In this document: one piece after another, positions 23,043 through 33,196 of the stretch | Numbering within the stretch: position 1 is the stretch's first letter | Layout: each line of letters starts with the position of its first letter | Made by a program: the position numbers and the translations under genes | The notes under the pieces: model-generated | Seen by the model: only the letters and a program-made list of their open reading frames with translations | The model's database searches: none | What the model was told of the DNA's origin: nothing | NCBI RefSeq assembly: GCF_001467625.1 | Contig: NZ_LNYB01000026.1 | Location: 1-39,878, forward strand | Origin: Legionella feeleii | Lineage (GTDB): Bacteria; Pseudomonadota; Gammaproteobacteria; Legionellales; Legionellaceae | Length of the DNA stretch: 39,878 nucleotides | Direction: 5' to 3'

Positions 23043-23679
23043 TGCCTGCAAAAATTTTGGCTCTACCCCTGTATTAGCTCAGGTGAATCTTAGTATTGCT
23101 GCTCACCAGATTATTGGTTTGGCTGGTCCTTCTGGTGGAGGAAAATCGACACTGCTGCGTTGTATACAAAAATTGGAAGTACTTGATTCAGGGACTATCG
23201 ACTTCTCAGGGAAAAGCGGATTTATGTTTCAAGATTTCCAGCTGTTTCCCCATATGACGGTGTTAGAAAATTTAACTTACGCACCCAAGCTGCAAAATAA
23301 GGCCAGCCATCACGACAAGGAAGCACTAGCCCTGTTAAGCACACTTGGCATAGCAGACAAAACAGCGTCTTATCCTCACCAACTCTCTGGGGGACAAAAA
23401 CAACGGGTAGCGCTGGCTCGCAGTCTGATGATGCAACCGAACTTATTACTTTGTGATGAACCGACTTCCGGCCTGGATCTGGCAACCATTGAAGACGTTG
23501 TTAGCTTACTGCATTCCGTTAAATCCATGGGGGTTACCATGGTGATTGCCTCACATGATTTGGATTTTCTCACCAAAATGAGTGATCGCCTGGTCGTTCT
23601 CAAGGGCGGTCAATTAGTAGCTGATGTTAAACCCCAAGAATTAACCAATCCTGTTCACGACTTAAAGAAATACTATTAG
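23026..23679 (+). CDS. artP: amino-acid ABC importer ATPase
   Basis: 217 aa; two ATGs lie in a row and the second (23026) has the better distance to AGGAGG. Walker A is GPSGGGKST, the signature LSGGQKQRVALARSL, and Walker B LLLCDEPTSGLD followed by the SHDLDFL H-loop. Slightly short for the family (about 240 aa), with a trimmed C-terminus. Overlaps the permease gene by 17 bp and ends 9 bp before argG. Confidence 0.9.
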   Translation: MLYINNACKNFGSTPVLAQVNLSIAAHQIIGLAGPSGGGKSTLLRCIQKLEVLDSGTIDFSGKSGFMFQDFQLFPHMTVLENLTYAPKLQNKASHHDKEALALLSTLGIADKTASYPHQLSGGQKQRVALARSLMMQPNLLLCDEPTSGLDLATIEDVVSLLHSVKSMGVTMVIASHDLDFLTKMSDRLVVLKGGQLVADVKPQELTNPVHDLKKYY

Positions 23680-23688
23680 GAGACACGA

Positions 23689-24900
23689 ATGACCACAACC
23701 ATTAAAAAAATTGCCTTAGCTTATTCAGGAGGCCTCGATACGTCTGTCATGATCCCCTGGCTTAAAGAAAATTACCAGGCTGAAGTGATTGCAGTCATTT
23801 GTGATCTTGGCCAACAAGAAGACCTGCAAGCCATTAAGCAGAAAGCCATTAACAGTGGCGCAACCAACGCTTATGTGGTCAATGTACAAGAGGAGTTTGT
23901 CACCAATTACCTTTGGCAATTGGTGAAGGCTGGCGCTTTGTATGAAGAGCAATATATTTTAGGAACTATCTCAAGACCTTTAATTGCACAAAAACTGGTT
24001 GAAATTGCTTTGCAAGAAAAGGCTGATGCGATTGCCCATGGAGCGACTGGCAAAGGCAATGATCAAGTTCGTTTCGAGTACACTGTGAAAGCACTGGCTC
24101 CTCAATTGCAAATTATTGCCCCTTGGCGATCCTGGGAAATTAAGTCACGCCAGGAAGCAATCGATTATGCCAAAGCACATGGTATTGATGTCCCTGTAAC
24201 ACCCAAGGCGCCTTATTCTCGCGATCATAATATTTGGTATATCTCACATGAAGGCGGTGTCTTGGAAGATCCAGGCCAGGGGCAGCCTGACGATTTATTG
24301 CTAATGACCGCAACGCTTGAACAGACACCTGATACGCCTGAACTGATTAGTATTCATTTCGAACAAGGTGTCCCTGTAGCTTTGAATAATAAAGCCATGG
24401 ATCCAGTCGCTTTATTAACAGAGCTGAATCAGCGGGCAGGCGCTCATGGTATCGGTGTGGCTGATATCGTTGAAAATCGGCTGGTAGGGATGAAAATCAG
24501 GGGAGTCTATGAAGCACCGGCTGCCGCAGTGCTTTACAAAGCGCATAAGATGTTGGAAAGCCTATGCCTTGATCGAGCCACGCTCCACTTGAAGCAATCT
24601 CTACAACAAAGCTATGCCAATCTTGTTTATGAGGGACGATGGTTTTCTCAAGCGAAAGAAGCCCTGGACGCTTTGATTGCAGTAACTCAGAAACATATCA
24701 CCGGGACAGTCAAGTTAAAACTGTTTAAAGGCAATCTCATTCCTTGCGGTATGCAATCTGAATACAGTTTACATAATCCTGCTCTCGCTACCTTTGAGGA
24801 GGATCATGTTTACAATCAAAAAGATGCGGAAGGGTTTATCAATCTTTTCTCTCTGTCAGCAAAAGTATACGGCATGGTTCATAAGGGGTGGCAAGTATGA
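23689..24900 (+). CDS. argG: argininosuccinate synthase
   Basis: 403 aa, full length. It joins citrulline and aspartate with ATP in the cytoplasm. The ATP pyrophosphatase loop is [10 protein letters not shown] at the N-terminus. [13 protein letters not shown] binds citrulline and aspartate, and [20 protein letters not shown] is a family signature. AGGAG lies 7 bases before the ATG. Its TGA overlaps the argH ATG. Confidence 0.97.
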   Translation: MTTTIKKIALAYSGGLDTSVMIPWLKENYQAEVIAVICDLGQQEDLQAIKQKAINSGATNAYVVNVQEEFVTNYLWQLVKAGALYEEQYILGTISRPLIAQKLVEIALQEKADAIAHGATGKGNDQVRFEYTVKALAPQLQIIAPWRSWEIKSRQEAIDYAKAHGIDVPVTPKAPYSRDHNIWYISHEGGVLEDPGQGQPDDLLLMTATLEQTPDTPELISIHFEQGVPVALNNKAMDPVALLTELNQRAGAHGIGVADIVENRLVGMKIRGVYEAPAAAVLYKAHKMLESLCLDRATLHLKQSLQQSYANLVYEGRWFSQAKEALDALIAVTQKHITGTVKLKLFKGNLIPCGMQSEYSLHNPALATFEEDHVYNQKDAEGFINLFSLSAKVYGMVHKGWQV

Positions 24901-26153
24901 CCAATAAAACCTGGGGTGGCCGATTTAAAAAACCGCTTGATCCAAGTGTTGTGAAATTTAATGCGTCACTGGCTTTTGATCAGGTACTTTACCGTCATGA
25001 TATTGCTGGCAGTCAGGCACATGCCAGCATGCTGGCACGGCAGGGTCTTTTAAGCCATGATGAAGCACAGTCTATTAATAAAGCACTCGCCGAAATTGAG
25101 TTGGAAATAACGAAAGGACAACATGCCCTTGATGAACGCTGTGAAGACATTCACATGTTTGTTGAACAGTTGCTAATTCAAAAAATAGGCGATATTGGTA
25201 AGAAATTACATACTGGCCGCAGCCGTAATGATCAGGTCGCTCTCGATCTGAGACTTTACACCAGGGAAGCAGGTGCGCAGATAAACAGCCTCTTGCAAAC
25301 ACTCAAAGAAGTTTTACAGGATTTAGCCACCCGGCATGCTGATACCAAGATGCCTGGATACACCCATCTGCAACAGGCTCAGCCTATTTATTTGGGTCAC
25401 TATTTTGCGGCCTTTGATGCCATGTTCAGCCGTGACCTTAGCCGCATGCATGATTGGCATGAACGAATGAATTTTTCGCCTCTTGGTGCTGGTGCCCTGG
25501 CAGGTAGTAACCTCCCTTTGGATAGAAAATGGGTCGCCCAAACGCTGGGCTTTAAGGGTGTGATCAGTAATACGCTGGATGCAGTCAGCGATCGCGACTT
25601 TATCATTGAATTTTGCTCTATTGCTGCTCTTATCATGATGCATTTATCACGTTTGGCAGAAGATCTTATTCTTTGGGCAACCCAGGAATTCAATTTTATT
25701 ACCCTTGATGATGCCTTTTCGACCGGATCTTCGTTAATGCCCAATAAGAAAAATCCTGACGTGCTAGAACTTATTCGGGGCAAAAGCGGACGGGTATTTG
25801 GTCATTTAACCGGGATTTTAACGGTGATGAAAGCCTTACCGCTTGCTTACAACAAAGACATGCAGGAAGACAAAGAAAGTTTATTTGATACCGTCAATAC
25901 ACTGACTGCTTGCCTGCAAATTATTTCCCCTTTTCTGCAAAGCCTCACCTTCAATACCGAGTTAATGCATAGAAAAGCAACCAGTGGTTATTTGGATGCA
26001 ACAGCGATCCTGGAGTCCCTGGTTTTACAAGGGATGCCATTTAGAGATGCACACCATCAAGTCGGTCTTTGGGTAAGCGAAGCCGTGGAAAAAAATTGCT
26101 CGCTTTCCGAGCTTCTTAAGGAGACAAAAAATGGCTTTCCTCATCTTGGCTGA
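24897..26153 (+). CDS. argH: argininosuccinate lyase, short C-terminus
   Basis: 418 aa from ATG 24897, which overlaps the argG stop as ATGA. It splits argininosuccinate to arginine and fumarate. Motifs: [12 protein letters not shown], the YTHLQQAQP His region, and the fumarase-superfamily loop [12 protein letters not shown] with catalytic Ser. Homology runs to [18 protein letters not shown]...LSELLKE and then stops; E. coli ArgH continues about 40 residues further. The gene end lies inside carA (23-bp overlap). Active-site elements are all present, so the enzyme is probably functional with a trimmed tail. Confidence 0.95.
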   Translation: MTNKTWGGRFKKPLDPSVVKFNASLAFDQVLYRHDIAGSQAHASMLARQGLLSHDEAQSINKALAEIELEITKGQHALDERCEDIHMFVEQLLIQKIGDIGKKLHTGRSRNDQVALDLRLYTREAGAQINSLLQTLKEVLQDLATRHADTKMPGYTHLQQAQPIYLGHYFAAFDAMFSRDLSRMHDWHERMNFSPLGAGALAGSNLPLDRKWVAQTLGFKGVISNTLDAVSDRDFIIEFCSIAALIMMHLSRLAEDLILWATQEFNFITLDDAFSTGSSLMPNKKNPDVLELIRGKSGRVFGHLTGILTVMKALPLAYNKDMQEDKESLFDTVNTLTACLQIISPFLQSLTFNTELMHRKATSGYLDATAILESLVLQGMPFRDAHHQVGLWVSEAVEKNCSLSELLKETKNGFPHLG

Positions 26154-27222
26154 TGGCACTCTCTTTCAAGGGAAAGCGATTGGTGCAAAAACCCACGCCG
26201 TGGGAGAGATGGTCTTTAATACTTCACAAACAGGCTATCAGGAAATTTTGACGGATCCGTCCTATTTTGGCCAAATTATCAATTTTACAACACCCCACCT
26301 CGGCAATGTCGGTGTGAATCAAGCCGATCATGAATCAGAAAAAATCCATGCCGCAGCGGCCGTGTTCAGAGACTATTCCCCTCATTTTAGTAACTGGCGC
26401 GCACAAGATAGTCTGGAGAATTTTCTTCTGAAACATCATATTGCTGCCTTGACGGAGATAGATACTCGCGCACTCACCCTGCATTTGCGTGAACAAGGCA
26501 GTCAAAATGGTTGTATCGTGACCGTCGATTCCATCACGCCTGACCAGGCGCTGTCGATGCTGCAAAGTGCGCCAACCATGCAAGGCAGTCATCTGGCAAC
26601 CTTGGTTTCGACCAAAAAAGCGTATCTCTATGCTGATCCCATCGATGCGTTAGCGCATATTGTCGTTGTTGATTGTGGCGTTAAGACAGCCATTTTAAAA
26701 ACCCTGGCAACCTACCCTATCAAAATTTCAGTAGTACCCGATACGATTAGTTTTAGCGAATTAACAAGCTTTTCTCCTGACGGGGTATTACTCTCTAATG
26801 GACCAGGCGATCCGGAAAGTTGTGAGTCAGTCATTCATTTGGCCTCTCAATTATTAGAGCAACAAATCCCTGTCTTTGGCATTTGCCTGGGCCATCAGAT
26901 TTTAGCGCTGGCAGCCGGTGCAAAGACCAGGAAAATGAAATTTGGCCATCACGGTGCCAATCACCCCATTAAATGCTGTAAAACCGGTACTGTCTTTATT
27001 AGCAGCCAGAACCACGGTTTTGTCGTCGATGAACGCTCATTACCCGAGCATTTAATCACTACTCATATTTCCTTATTTGATGGAACAATTGCCGGACTTG
27101 CCCATCGCAATGCCCCCGCCTTTTCCTTTCAAGGACATCCAGAAGCGAATCCAGGACCTAACGAATTGATGATCCTGTTCAAGCAGTTTTTTCACGAGGT
27201 GCAGTATGCCAAAAAACACTAA
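26131..27222 (+). CDS. carA: carbamoyl-phosphate synthase small subunit
   Basis: 363 aa. It is the glutaminase that feeds ammonia to the large subunit. The N-terminal CPSase-SC domain has [21 protein letters not shown]. The class I amidotransferase domain has Cys252 in FGICLGHQ, His336 and Glu338 in GHPEA. AAGGAG lies before the ATG inside argH. It overlaps carB by 17 bp. Confidence 0.97.
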   Translation: MAFLILADGTLFQGKAIGAKTHAVGEMVFNTSQTGYQEILTDPSYFGQIINFTTPHLGNVGVNQADHESEKIHAAAAVFRDYSPHFSNWRAQDSLENFLLKHHIAALTEIDTRALTLHLREQGSQNGCIVTVDSITPDQALSMLQSAPTMQGSHLATLVSTKKAYLYADPIDALAHIVVVDCGVKTAILKTLATYPIKISVVPDTISFSELTSFSPDGVLLSNGPGDPESCESVIHLASQLLEQQIPVFGICLGHQILALAAGAKTRKMKFGHHGANHPIKCCKTGTVFISSQNHGFVVDERSLPEHLITTHISLFDGTIAGLAHRNAPAFSFQGHPEANPGPNELMILFKQFFHEVQYAKKH

Positions 27223-30200
27223 TATTAAGAGCATTTTGGTAATCGGCTCGGGTCCAATCAATATTGGCCAAGCCTGTGAATTTGATTACTCAGGGACACA
27301 AGCCTTAAAAGCCCTGCGTGAAGAAGGTTATCGAGTCATTCTCGTTAATTCGAATCCGGCTACTATTATGACCGACCCTGATTTAGCCGACGCGACCTAT
27401 ATTGAACCCATTACGACTGCTTCAGTTAGCGCAATTATTGCCAAAGAACGCCCTGATGCCCTTATTGCTACCCTGGGCGGGCAAACCTCTCTCAATTGCG
27501 CTTTGGCGCTGCATAAAGAAGGTATTTTAGCCCAACATCAGGTTGAATTAATTGGTGCCTCCATTAACGCAATCACTGTTGCCGAAGACAGAACTCTGTT
27601 TCATGAGAAAATGAAAGAGATTGGTTTAAATGTTCCTGAAAGTTACTCCGCTAACAGCCTGGATAGTGCCAAACAAATCATGCAGAATTTGGGCTTACCT
27701 CTCATTGTCCGCTCCTCCTTCACCTTAGGCGGCGCCGGGGCAGCCGTTGTACATAGCGAAGAAGAAGCCATAGCTGCATTCAAACAAGCTTTCTCCCAAC
27801 CAGGTTGCGAGGAAATTTCCATCGATGAGGCGCTTATCGGTTGGAAAGAATTTGAACTAGAAGTTGTACGCGATAAAAAGGACAATTGCATTGTAGTCTG
27901 TGGTGTTGAAAATTTTGACCCTTTAGGAATTCACACGGGTGACTCGATCACCGTCGCCCCCATCCAGACACTCACCGATGATGAATATCAAGCCATGCGT
28001 GACGCAGCCTTTGCCGTACTGCGTGCGGTTGGTGTTGACACCGGTGGTTCAAATGTTCAATTCGCTCTTAATCCTAAAAATGGCAGGATGGTCGTGATCG
28101 AAATGAACCCTCGGGTCTCTCGCTCTTCCGCGCTGGTTTCAAAAGCAACCGGTTTTCCCATTGCCAAAATTGCTGCCAAGCTTGCGGTCGGTTATACCCT
28201 GGACGAATTACCCAACGAAATTACCGGCGGGATCTTACCTGCCTCTTTTGAACCAAGCATTGACTATACCGTAGTCAAAATTCCTCGCTTTCATGATGAG
28301 AAATTTAACGCGCAAGACTTGGCTCGCGGCCCACAAATGCGCTCAGTGGGAGAAGTGATGGCGATCGGTAGTACTTTCGCGGAAAGTTTACAACATGCCA
28401 TCTTAAGTCTGGAAATTAATGCGTCCGGTTTCGATTCCTTAGATGAGTTAGATGATCATGCCTTAAAGGTGTTGCTCAAACGACATACCAGTACTCATCT
28501 CTGGTGTCTTGCGGAAAGTTTTCGTCGCGGTTTTAGCATTGAAGAAGTGCATGCTGCGTCGTTTATTGACCCTTGGTTTTTACACCAAATCAAAACGATC
28601 GTTACCATGGAACAAAACCTTAGCGGCCAATCATTGTATGATCTCGATCAAACCACCTTGTTAACGCTGAAAAAAAATGGTTTTTCTGATCAACGGCTCG
28701 CCAAGCTTATCCATAGCACAGAAGCAGAGGTGCGATCTTACCGGCAAGAACTGGGGATACAACCAGTCTATAAATGTGTCGATAGCTGTGCCGGTGAATT
28801 TCGAACAGCCACTGCCTATCTGTATAGCACCTATCAACAGTATTGCGAATCAACGCCCGGTACGAAAAGCAAGATTATGCTTATTGGCAGCGGTCCCAAT
28901 CGTATCGGACAAGGCATCGAATTTGATTATGTCTGCGTCAAAGCCATGCAGGCATTTGCCAAAGCAGGCTTTGAAACCATTATGGTTAATTGCAATCCGG
29001 AAACCGTGTCTACTGATTATGATGTCGCTGACAAACTTTATTTCCTGCCACTAACCTATGAAAAAGTACGCGATCTGATTGAGCATGAAAAACCGACAGC
29101 CGTTGTTCTGCAATTTGGCGGACAAACACCGTTAAATCTGGTAGACAAGCTCCATCAAGATGGCGTTCCTTTGCTAGGGTTAACAGCTGAACTGGTCAAC
29201 ATCACCGAAGACAGGGACAAATTCCGTGATTTAATCGTCCAGTTAGGCTTAAAACAACCTAAAAATCAGGCGATTACCACTCTTGATGAACTCGATCAGG
29301 TTTTAGAAACCCTTGGTTTCCCTCTGATTATTCGACCCTCTTTTGTCCTGGGTGGCCGTGGTATGGAAATTGTAGCCAATAAAGAGAGCCTGGTTGCCAA
29401 ACTTAAAACGCTCTTTAAAACGACATCACACGCTGTTTTACTGGAGGAGTTTCTTACGGGTGCGATTGAGGTCGATATTGACGCTGTATCGGATGGCGAC
29501 GATATCTTTATTCCCACAGTCCTCGAACATATCGAAGCAGTGGGTGTTCATTCGGGTGATTCAGCCTGTATAACCCCCCCTTATAAACTGCCTTTGGCTA
29601 TCACTAATCTTCTTCATAAACAAACGAAAATTCTGGCACGTGCCTTAAAACTGAAAGGTCTCATGAACGTACAATTTGCAGTAAAAGGTGCTGAGGTATT
29701 TTTGATTGAAGTCAATCCCAGAGCATCAAGAACCACTCCTTTTATCTGCAAAGCAACAGGGATTCCTTTAATAGAAATTGCAGTCAATTGCATGCTAGGC
29801 ATTTCACTCAAAGAACAACGCTGTTTAACGCCCGTCACTTTACCTTATTATTGTGTGAAAGAAGCCGTCTTACCTTTCCGCAAGTTTTCAACGTCAACCC
29901 CAGTCCTTAGCCCGGAAATGAAGGGTACTGGCGAAGTCATGGGTATCGGTTTGACACCTCATGAAGCCTACTTAAAAGCACAGATTGCTGCAGGAAATCA
30001 CTGCGATGAGCAAAACGCAAAGATTGTTTTTACTTCTGGTTTTGCTAAAAATGATCCATTGCTGATAACTCTGGCAAACGCAGGATTTACTCTTATCGAC
30101 GAACTCCAGCCAGGCAAGAATCCTGATCTAATCCTGGTGGTTGACGCTCATCTGGATTTTTTATCGTTTGCTCTGCAACACCATATTCCCTACGCGTCCA

Positions 30201-31198
30201 CTTATGAAGCATCTGCAATGATGGTACAAAGTCTTTGCCATAACCGTGCAGAAGAACCTTTTGTCAAACCGTTGCAAAAACTCTATCAGCAAATCAGGCA
30301 TCCTTCGAAAACCAGGCATGTTTTAACAGGGATGGAACTCAACAAGCAGGATATCCTGACGATCCTGACGCTAGCCAAATTAGTGAAAGAGAAACCAGAA
30401 AATTATTCTGGTGCCTTGTTACATAAGAATCTGGCCATGATTTTTGAAAAACCCTCTTTCCGGACCCGCTTAAGTTTTTCTCTTGCCATGCAAAGCCTGG
30501 GAGGTACCGCTGTAGAAAGTGTCAGTACGACCCGAAAATCGGAAGAACCACGGGACCTGGTCCGAGTATTAAATGGTTATTGCGATTTCATTATGGTACG
30601 AACTCATGATGATCAGGGGTTGGAAGAAATGGCGACTTACGCCAACGTCCCTATTATCAATGGATTATCCGCCTTGTATCACCCTTGCCAGATCCTTGCT
30701 GATTTGCTGACCCTACAGGAATACTTCGGTACCTTGGCCGGTTTAACGTTGGCCTATATTGGCGATGGTAATAATATTCTTCATAGTCTGTTATTAATGG
30801 CACCCCAACTCGGCATAACAATAAACTATTGCTGTCCCGCAGCCAATCAACCTAATGAGGTGCTTCTTGCCAAGAGCTTGGAGGCGACGCCTGGAATGAT
30901 TCACAGTCATTCAACACCGGAAACAGCTGTTCGTGACGCTCACGCAGTTTATACAGATGTGTGGACAAGCATGGGATTTGAGCAAGAAACCGACGAGACT
31001 TCATTTACTGAGTTTCAGGTGAATGAAAAACTCATGGCTCATGCCAAGCCAGAAGCTATTTTTATGCATTGTATGCCAATGGTTCGTGGTAAAGAAGTCT
31101 CTGTAACCCTGCCAGACGAACCTGCAGCCGCTTTGTTTACCCAAAGTGAAAATCGCTTGCATGTGCAAAAAGCCTTGCTGCTTTTTTTACATGCGTAA
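27206..31198 (+). CDS. carB: CarB-ArgF fusion: carbamoyl-phosphate synthase large subunit joined to ornithine carbamoyltransferase
   Basis: 1330 aa in one uninterrupted frame; normal CarB is about 1070. Residues 1-935 are the two ATP-grasp halves (first [20 protein letters not shown], second [20 protein letters not shown]). About 936-1030 is a shortened MGS-like allosteric domain: the start ([23 protein letters not shown]) and end ([19 protein letters not shown]) align, but the middle that binds UMP/IMP in E. coli is missing. About 1037-1330 is a complete OTCase: RHVL start, SFRTR at 1084-1088 for carbamoyl phosphate, HPCQ 1159-1162, DVWTSMG 1251-1257 for ornithine, HCMP 1288-1291. OTCase homology begins before the first possible internal Met (1043), so this is a true fusion. 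It should make citrulline with possible channelling. Confidence 0.95.
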   Translation: MPKNTNIKSILVIGSGPINIGQACEFDYSGTQALKALREEGYRVILVNSNPATIMTDPDLADATYIEPITTASVSAIIAKERPDALIATLGGQTSLNCALALHKEGILAQHQVELIGASINAITVAEDRTLFHEKMKEIGLNVPESYSANSLDSAKQIMQNLGLPLIVRSSFTLGGAGAAVVHSEEEAIAAFKQAFSQPGCEEISIDEALIGWKEFELEVVRDKKDNCIVVCGVENFDPLGIHTGDSITVAPIQTLTDDEYQAMRDAAFAVLRAVGVDTGGSNVQFALNPKNGRMVVIEMNPRVSRSSALVSKATGFPIAKIAAKLAVGYTLDELPNEITGGILPASFEPSIDYTVVKIPRFHDEKFNAQDLARGPQMRSVGEVMAIGSTFAESLQHAILSLEINASGFDSLDELDDHALKVLLKRHTSTHLWCLAESFRRGFSIEEVHAASFIDPWFLHQIKTIVTMEQNLSGQSLYDLDQTTLLTLKKNGFSDQRLAKLIHSTEAEVRSYRQELGIQPVYKCVDSCAGEFRTATAYLYSTYQQYCESTPGTKSKIMLIGSGPNRIGQGIEFDYVCVKAMQAFAKAGFETIMVNCNPETVSTDYDVADKLYFLPLTYEKVRDLIEHEKPTAVVLQFGGQTPLNLVDKLHQDGVPLLGLTAELVNITEDRDKFRDLIVQLGLKQPKNQAITTLDELDQVLETLGFPLIIRPSFVLGGRGMEIVANKESLVAKLKTLFKTTSHAVLLEEFLTGAIEVDIDAVSDGDDIFIPTVLEHIEAVGVHSGDSACITPPYKLPLAITNLLHKQTKILARALKLKGLMNVQFAVKGAEVFLIEVNPRASRTTPFICKATGIPLIEIAVNCMLGISLKEQRCLTPVTLPYYCVKEAVLPFRKFSTSTPVLSPEMKGTGEVMGIGLTPHEAYLKAQIAAGNHCDEQNAKIVFTSGFAKNDPLLITLANAGFTLIDELQPGKNPDLILVVDAHLDFLSFALQHHIPYASTYEASAMMVQSLCHNRAEEPFVKPLQKLYQQIRHPSKTRHVLTGMELNKQDILTILTLAKLVKEKPENYSGALLHKNLAMIFEKPSFRTRLSFSLAMQSLGGTAVESVSTTRKSEEPRDLVRVLNGYCDFIMVRTHDDQGLEEMATYANVPIINGLSALYHPCQILADLLTLQEYFGTLAGLTLAYIGDGNNILHSLLLMAPQLGITINYCCPAANQPNEVLLAKSLEATPGMIHSHSTPETAVRDAHAVYTDVWTSMGFEQETDETSFTEFQVNEKLMAHAKPEAIFMHCMPMVRGKEVSVTLPDEPAAALFTQSENRLHVQKALLLFLHA

Positions 31199-31254
31199 TG
31201 CGCATAAGGATTTGTCTACATAGGATGCAGAATAATAAGTACAAACCAGTATCA

Positions 31255-31288
31255 CAACACCGGGCTTAACTCGGTGTTGGATTTCTTT
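31255..31288 (+). terminator. intrinsic terminator of the arginine operon
   Basis: CAACACCG (31255-31262), 9-nt loop, CGGTGTTG (31272-31279), then GATTTCTTT. It stands 57 bp after the fusion gene. Confidence 0.75.
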
Positions 31289-31392
31289 AAAAATGGCAAT
31301 AGACGTTGTGCCTTACCTCAAAACAGACAAAACTTGCGCAAAAAGAATAAATAATATACACTCAAGCTACCTACCTAAACTAGAGGTTAACT

Positions 31393-31617
31393 ATGAAAGG
31401 GATAGCATTGATACCGATAGTAGTCAGTCTAACTGGTTGTGGTTGTATGGATATGGCTGGAAGCGATTATACTGTTTCACCCGTTGTTGCCACCCCCTGT
31501 TGTGGAAATGTAAGAACTGCTGTTGTTGACAGTACTTGCTGTAAAACAGTCGTTGTTGCCAGACCTGTTGTTACCAAACGTTGTTGCCCAACCTGTTACG
31601 ATGCTACTTGCTACTAA
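31393..31617 (+). CDS. small Cys-rich lipoprotein
   Basis: 74 aa, with AGAGG 7 bases before the ATG. The signal peptide MKGIALIPIVVSLTGC gives a lipobox with Cys16. The mature part of 59 residues has nine further cysteines: C18, CC36-37, CC49-50, CC64-65, C68 and C73, separated by Val/Thr-rich stretches. Three CC pairs in a surface-anchored peptide suggest metal binding or disulfide cross-linking; neither is shown. It stands just before an array of even smaller Cys-rich lipoproteins and may belong with them. Family not recognised. Confidence 0.7.
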   Translation: MKGIALIPIVVSLTGCGCMDMAGSDYTVSPVVATPCCGNVRTAVVDSTCCKTVVVARPVVTKRCCPTCYDATCY

Positions 31618-31886
31618 TAGTTAAAGGTAATCCGGGTTAGGGCTCACCTGATCCGGACTCCAATACCCCAAATTAAGACTCTAATAAAGGCCTTTGACTC
31701 CAAACCATCTGGTTATATTCAATCCAGGTTTGAAAACTGCTTATCAGTACAAAGACTAATAAGCGTATCAATACCCAATTAACTTTTTCATTTAAAGAAC
31801 ATTTATATTTTTTAATGCGCAATTTGTTAATTTTTAAAACTATATATATACTATGTATGTCAACACCTATGCAAGGATGCTAATAA

Positions 31887-31991
31887 ATGAAAACAATCAT
31901 CTTTTTAGTAGCAATCGTTGGTTCTACAGCCCTGGTTTCAGGTTGTGGTCTCTTTTGCCCAGCATGCCCAGCCTACACTAGCACTAAATAA
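31887..31991 (+). CDS. 34-aa Cys-rich lipoprotein, copy 1
   Basis: 34 aa: a signal peptide MKTIIFLVAIVGSTALVSG followed by lipidated Cys20 (lipobox LVSGC). The mature peptide is CGLFCPACPAYTSTK, with a CxxC pair at C24 and C27. It differs from copies 2-4 at residues 5 (Ile for Leu) and 26 (Ala for Ser). AAGGA lies 10 bases before the ATG. The size recalls entericidin-like tiny lipoproteins, but the sequence is different and no function is known to me. Confidence 0.85.
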   Translation: MKTIIFLVAIVGSTALVSGCGLFCPACPAYTSTK

Positions 31992-32003
31992 TAAGGAAAT
32001 GTC

Positions 32004-32108
32004 ATGAAAACAATACTATTTTTGGTAGCAATCGTTGGCTCTACTGCCCTGGTTTCAGGTTGTGGTCTCTTTTGTCCATCATGCCCAGCCTACACTAGCA
32101 CTAAATAA
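32004..32108 (+). CDS. 34-aa Cys-rich lipoprotein, copy 2
   Basis: 34 aa, identical in protein to copies 3 and 4: lipobox LVSGC at 16-20 and mature peptide CGLFCPSCPAYTSTK. AAGGA 7 bases before the ATG, 12 bp after copy 1. The change Ala26 to Ser sits between the two cysteines of the CxxC pair. Confidence 0.85.
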   Translation: MKTILFLVAIVGSTALVSGCGLFCPSCPAYTSTK

Positions 32109-32120
32109 TAAGGAAATGTC

Positions 32121-32225
32121 ATGAAAACAATACTATTTTTAGTAGCAATCGTTGGCTCTACTGCCCTGGTTTCAGGTTGTGGTCTCTTTTGTCCATCATG
32201 CCCAGCCTACACTAGCACTAAATAA
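32121..32225 (+). CDS. 34-aa Cys-rich lipoprotein, copy 3
   Basis: 34 aa, same protein as copy 2; only a silent Leu codon change (TTG to TTA) separates them. Same ribosome site and 12-bp spacer. Lipobox and CxxC kept. Confidence 0.85.
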   Translation: MKTILFLVAIVGSTALVSGCGLFCPSCPAYTSTK

Positions 32226-32237
32226 CAAGGAAATGTC

Positions 32238-32342
32238 ATGAAAACAATACTATTTTTAGTAGCAATTGTTGGCTCTACTGCCCTGGTTTCAGGTTGTGGT
32301 CTCTTTTGCCCATCATGCCCAGCCTACACCAGCACTAAATAA
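32238..32342 (+). CDS. 34-aa Cys-rich lipoprotein, copy 4
   Basis: 34 aa, same protein as copies 2 and 3, with silent changes at Ile, Cys and Thr codons relative to copy 3. Last of the array; a long hairpin starts 8 bp after the stop. Confidence 0.85.
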   Translation: MKTILFLVAIVGSTALVSGCGLFCPSCPAYTSTK

Positions 32343-32349
32343 GTACTAT

Positions 32350-32390
32350 GTAGCAACTGTTTTGAATTTTCATTTCAAGACAGTTGCTAC
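32350..32390. terminator. 17-bp stem hairpin ending the lipoprotein array
   Basis: GTAGCAACTGTTTTGAA, 7-nt loop, TTCAAGACAGTTGCTAC; all 17 pairs form with one G-U. It lies between the array and the convergent oxygenase gene (which ends at 32405). No T-run follows, so it may protect 3' ends as well as terminate. Confidence 0.6.
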
Positions 32391-32404
32391 ACCTATCCAG
32401 TGTA

Positions 32405-33196
32405 TTATCGTATCTTGTTCAAAATTGCATGCTTTACATTAGCAATTGCGCAACGAATTTTTTGTTCTGCGCGAGGTCTATAGAGGGGGTTTAGAAAAGA
32501 ATTAATATTTAAGTAAGGTTCGCCTGCCGGTGATTGCTCGGAAAAAAAGTAATTGAATACACAACAGCGGGGGGCATCACATAAGACTTTATTAACAGAG
32601 TGCCAAGAAATGCGATTGGTTTCCATCACAACCAAACGATTAAAAAAGCAGGGAACAACAATGCGGTTTTTAAGTGATTGATCCCATAATTCGTAATTGC
32701 CACCATTTTCCTCCTTCCAATTCGGCGAAACATAGAGAAGTAAATTAACAGTGCGATAGAATTTTCTGTCGATATCATGCGAATTATCTAAATGAGGATT
32801 GATATAATATCCCTTGAGTAACATACTGATACCACCTGCAAATCGCGAGGGATCGGGTATTTGGTTTTTGATCCCTGTAATCGCTTCAATTTCAGCAACC
32901 ACTCGCGGGCTTTGAATAGCCTTGTTTATATCCTGTATCAGACTGGATGTATCCTTTAGATGACTATATCTTAACTTTAATTCTCCACGATGACTTAATA
33001 CATGCATGTCCTTGGGTTTAGGAAAGTTAGCATAGATTTCTTCTGCGATTTCCGAAGGAAGAAGATTATCCAGAGCGAAATGACGTGCAACTTTTACAGG
33101 ATGCTCAAAGGAAAATTGTTTTTGCAAATCTTCCCTGGCCTCACTTAACCTTTTTACGATCAAGTCAGTTAGATGCTCCGGTAATTCAGTGTTCAT
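32405..33196 (-). CDS. 2OG-Fe(II) oxygenase family protein
   Basis: 263 aa. P4H-like motifs are intact: H135 and D137 in NPHLDNSHD, distal H199 in SWHSVNKV, R210 in APRCCVFNYFF. The region between (NLLLYVSPNWKEENGGNYELWD) is the usual core strand series. Residues 1-100 form a helical N-terminal part (LPSEIAEEIYANFPKP). It is unlike the oxygenase at 11716 except for the fold. Substrate unknown; related genes often sit in polysaccharide or peptide-modification loci. In the following gap (33197-33514) I see only short AT-rich sequence. Confidence 0.85.
   Translation of the reverse strand: MNTELPEHLTDLIVKRLSEAREDLQKQFSFEHPVKVARHFALDNLLPSEIAEEIYANFPKPKDMHVLSHRGELKLRYSHLKDTSSLIQDINKAIQSPRVVAEIEAITGIKNQIPDPSRFAGGISMLLKGYYINPHLDNSHDIDRKFYRTVNLLLYVSPNWKEENGGNYELWDQSLKNRIVVPCFFNRLVVMETNRISWHSVNKVLCDAPRCCVFNYFFSEQSPAGEPYLNINSFLNPLYRPRAEQKIRCAIANVKHAILNKIR

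Larger units (their letters stand above)
31887..32342 (+). repeat. 117-bp tandem array of four lipoprotein genes
   Basis: The four start codons at 31887, 32004, 32121 and 32238 are exactly 117 bp apart; each unit is a 105-bp ORF plus a 12-bp spacer carrying AAGGA. Units 2, 3 and 4 encode identical proteins and differ only at silent sites, so the array is maintained as coding sequence. Unit 1 differs by two amino acids. Confidence 0.95.

Noticed and set aside
30332-31198. Separate argF gene starting at Met1043 of the fusion
   Set aside because: OTCase homology begins six residues earlier at RHVL, the AGGG touches the ATG with no spacing, and there is no stop in the CarB frame.
31293-31529. 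78-codon frame overlapping the 74-aa Cys-rich lipoprotein
   Set aside because: No ribosome site, and the overlapping frame has an excellent lipoprotein signal and ribosome site.
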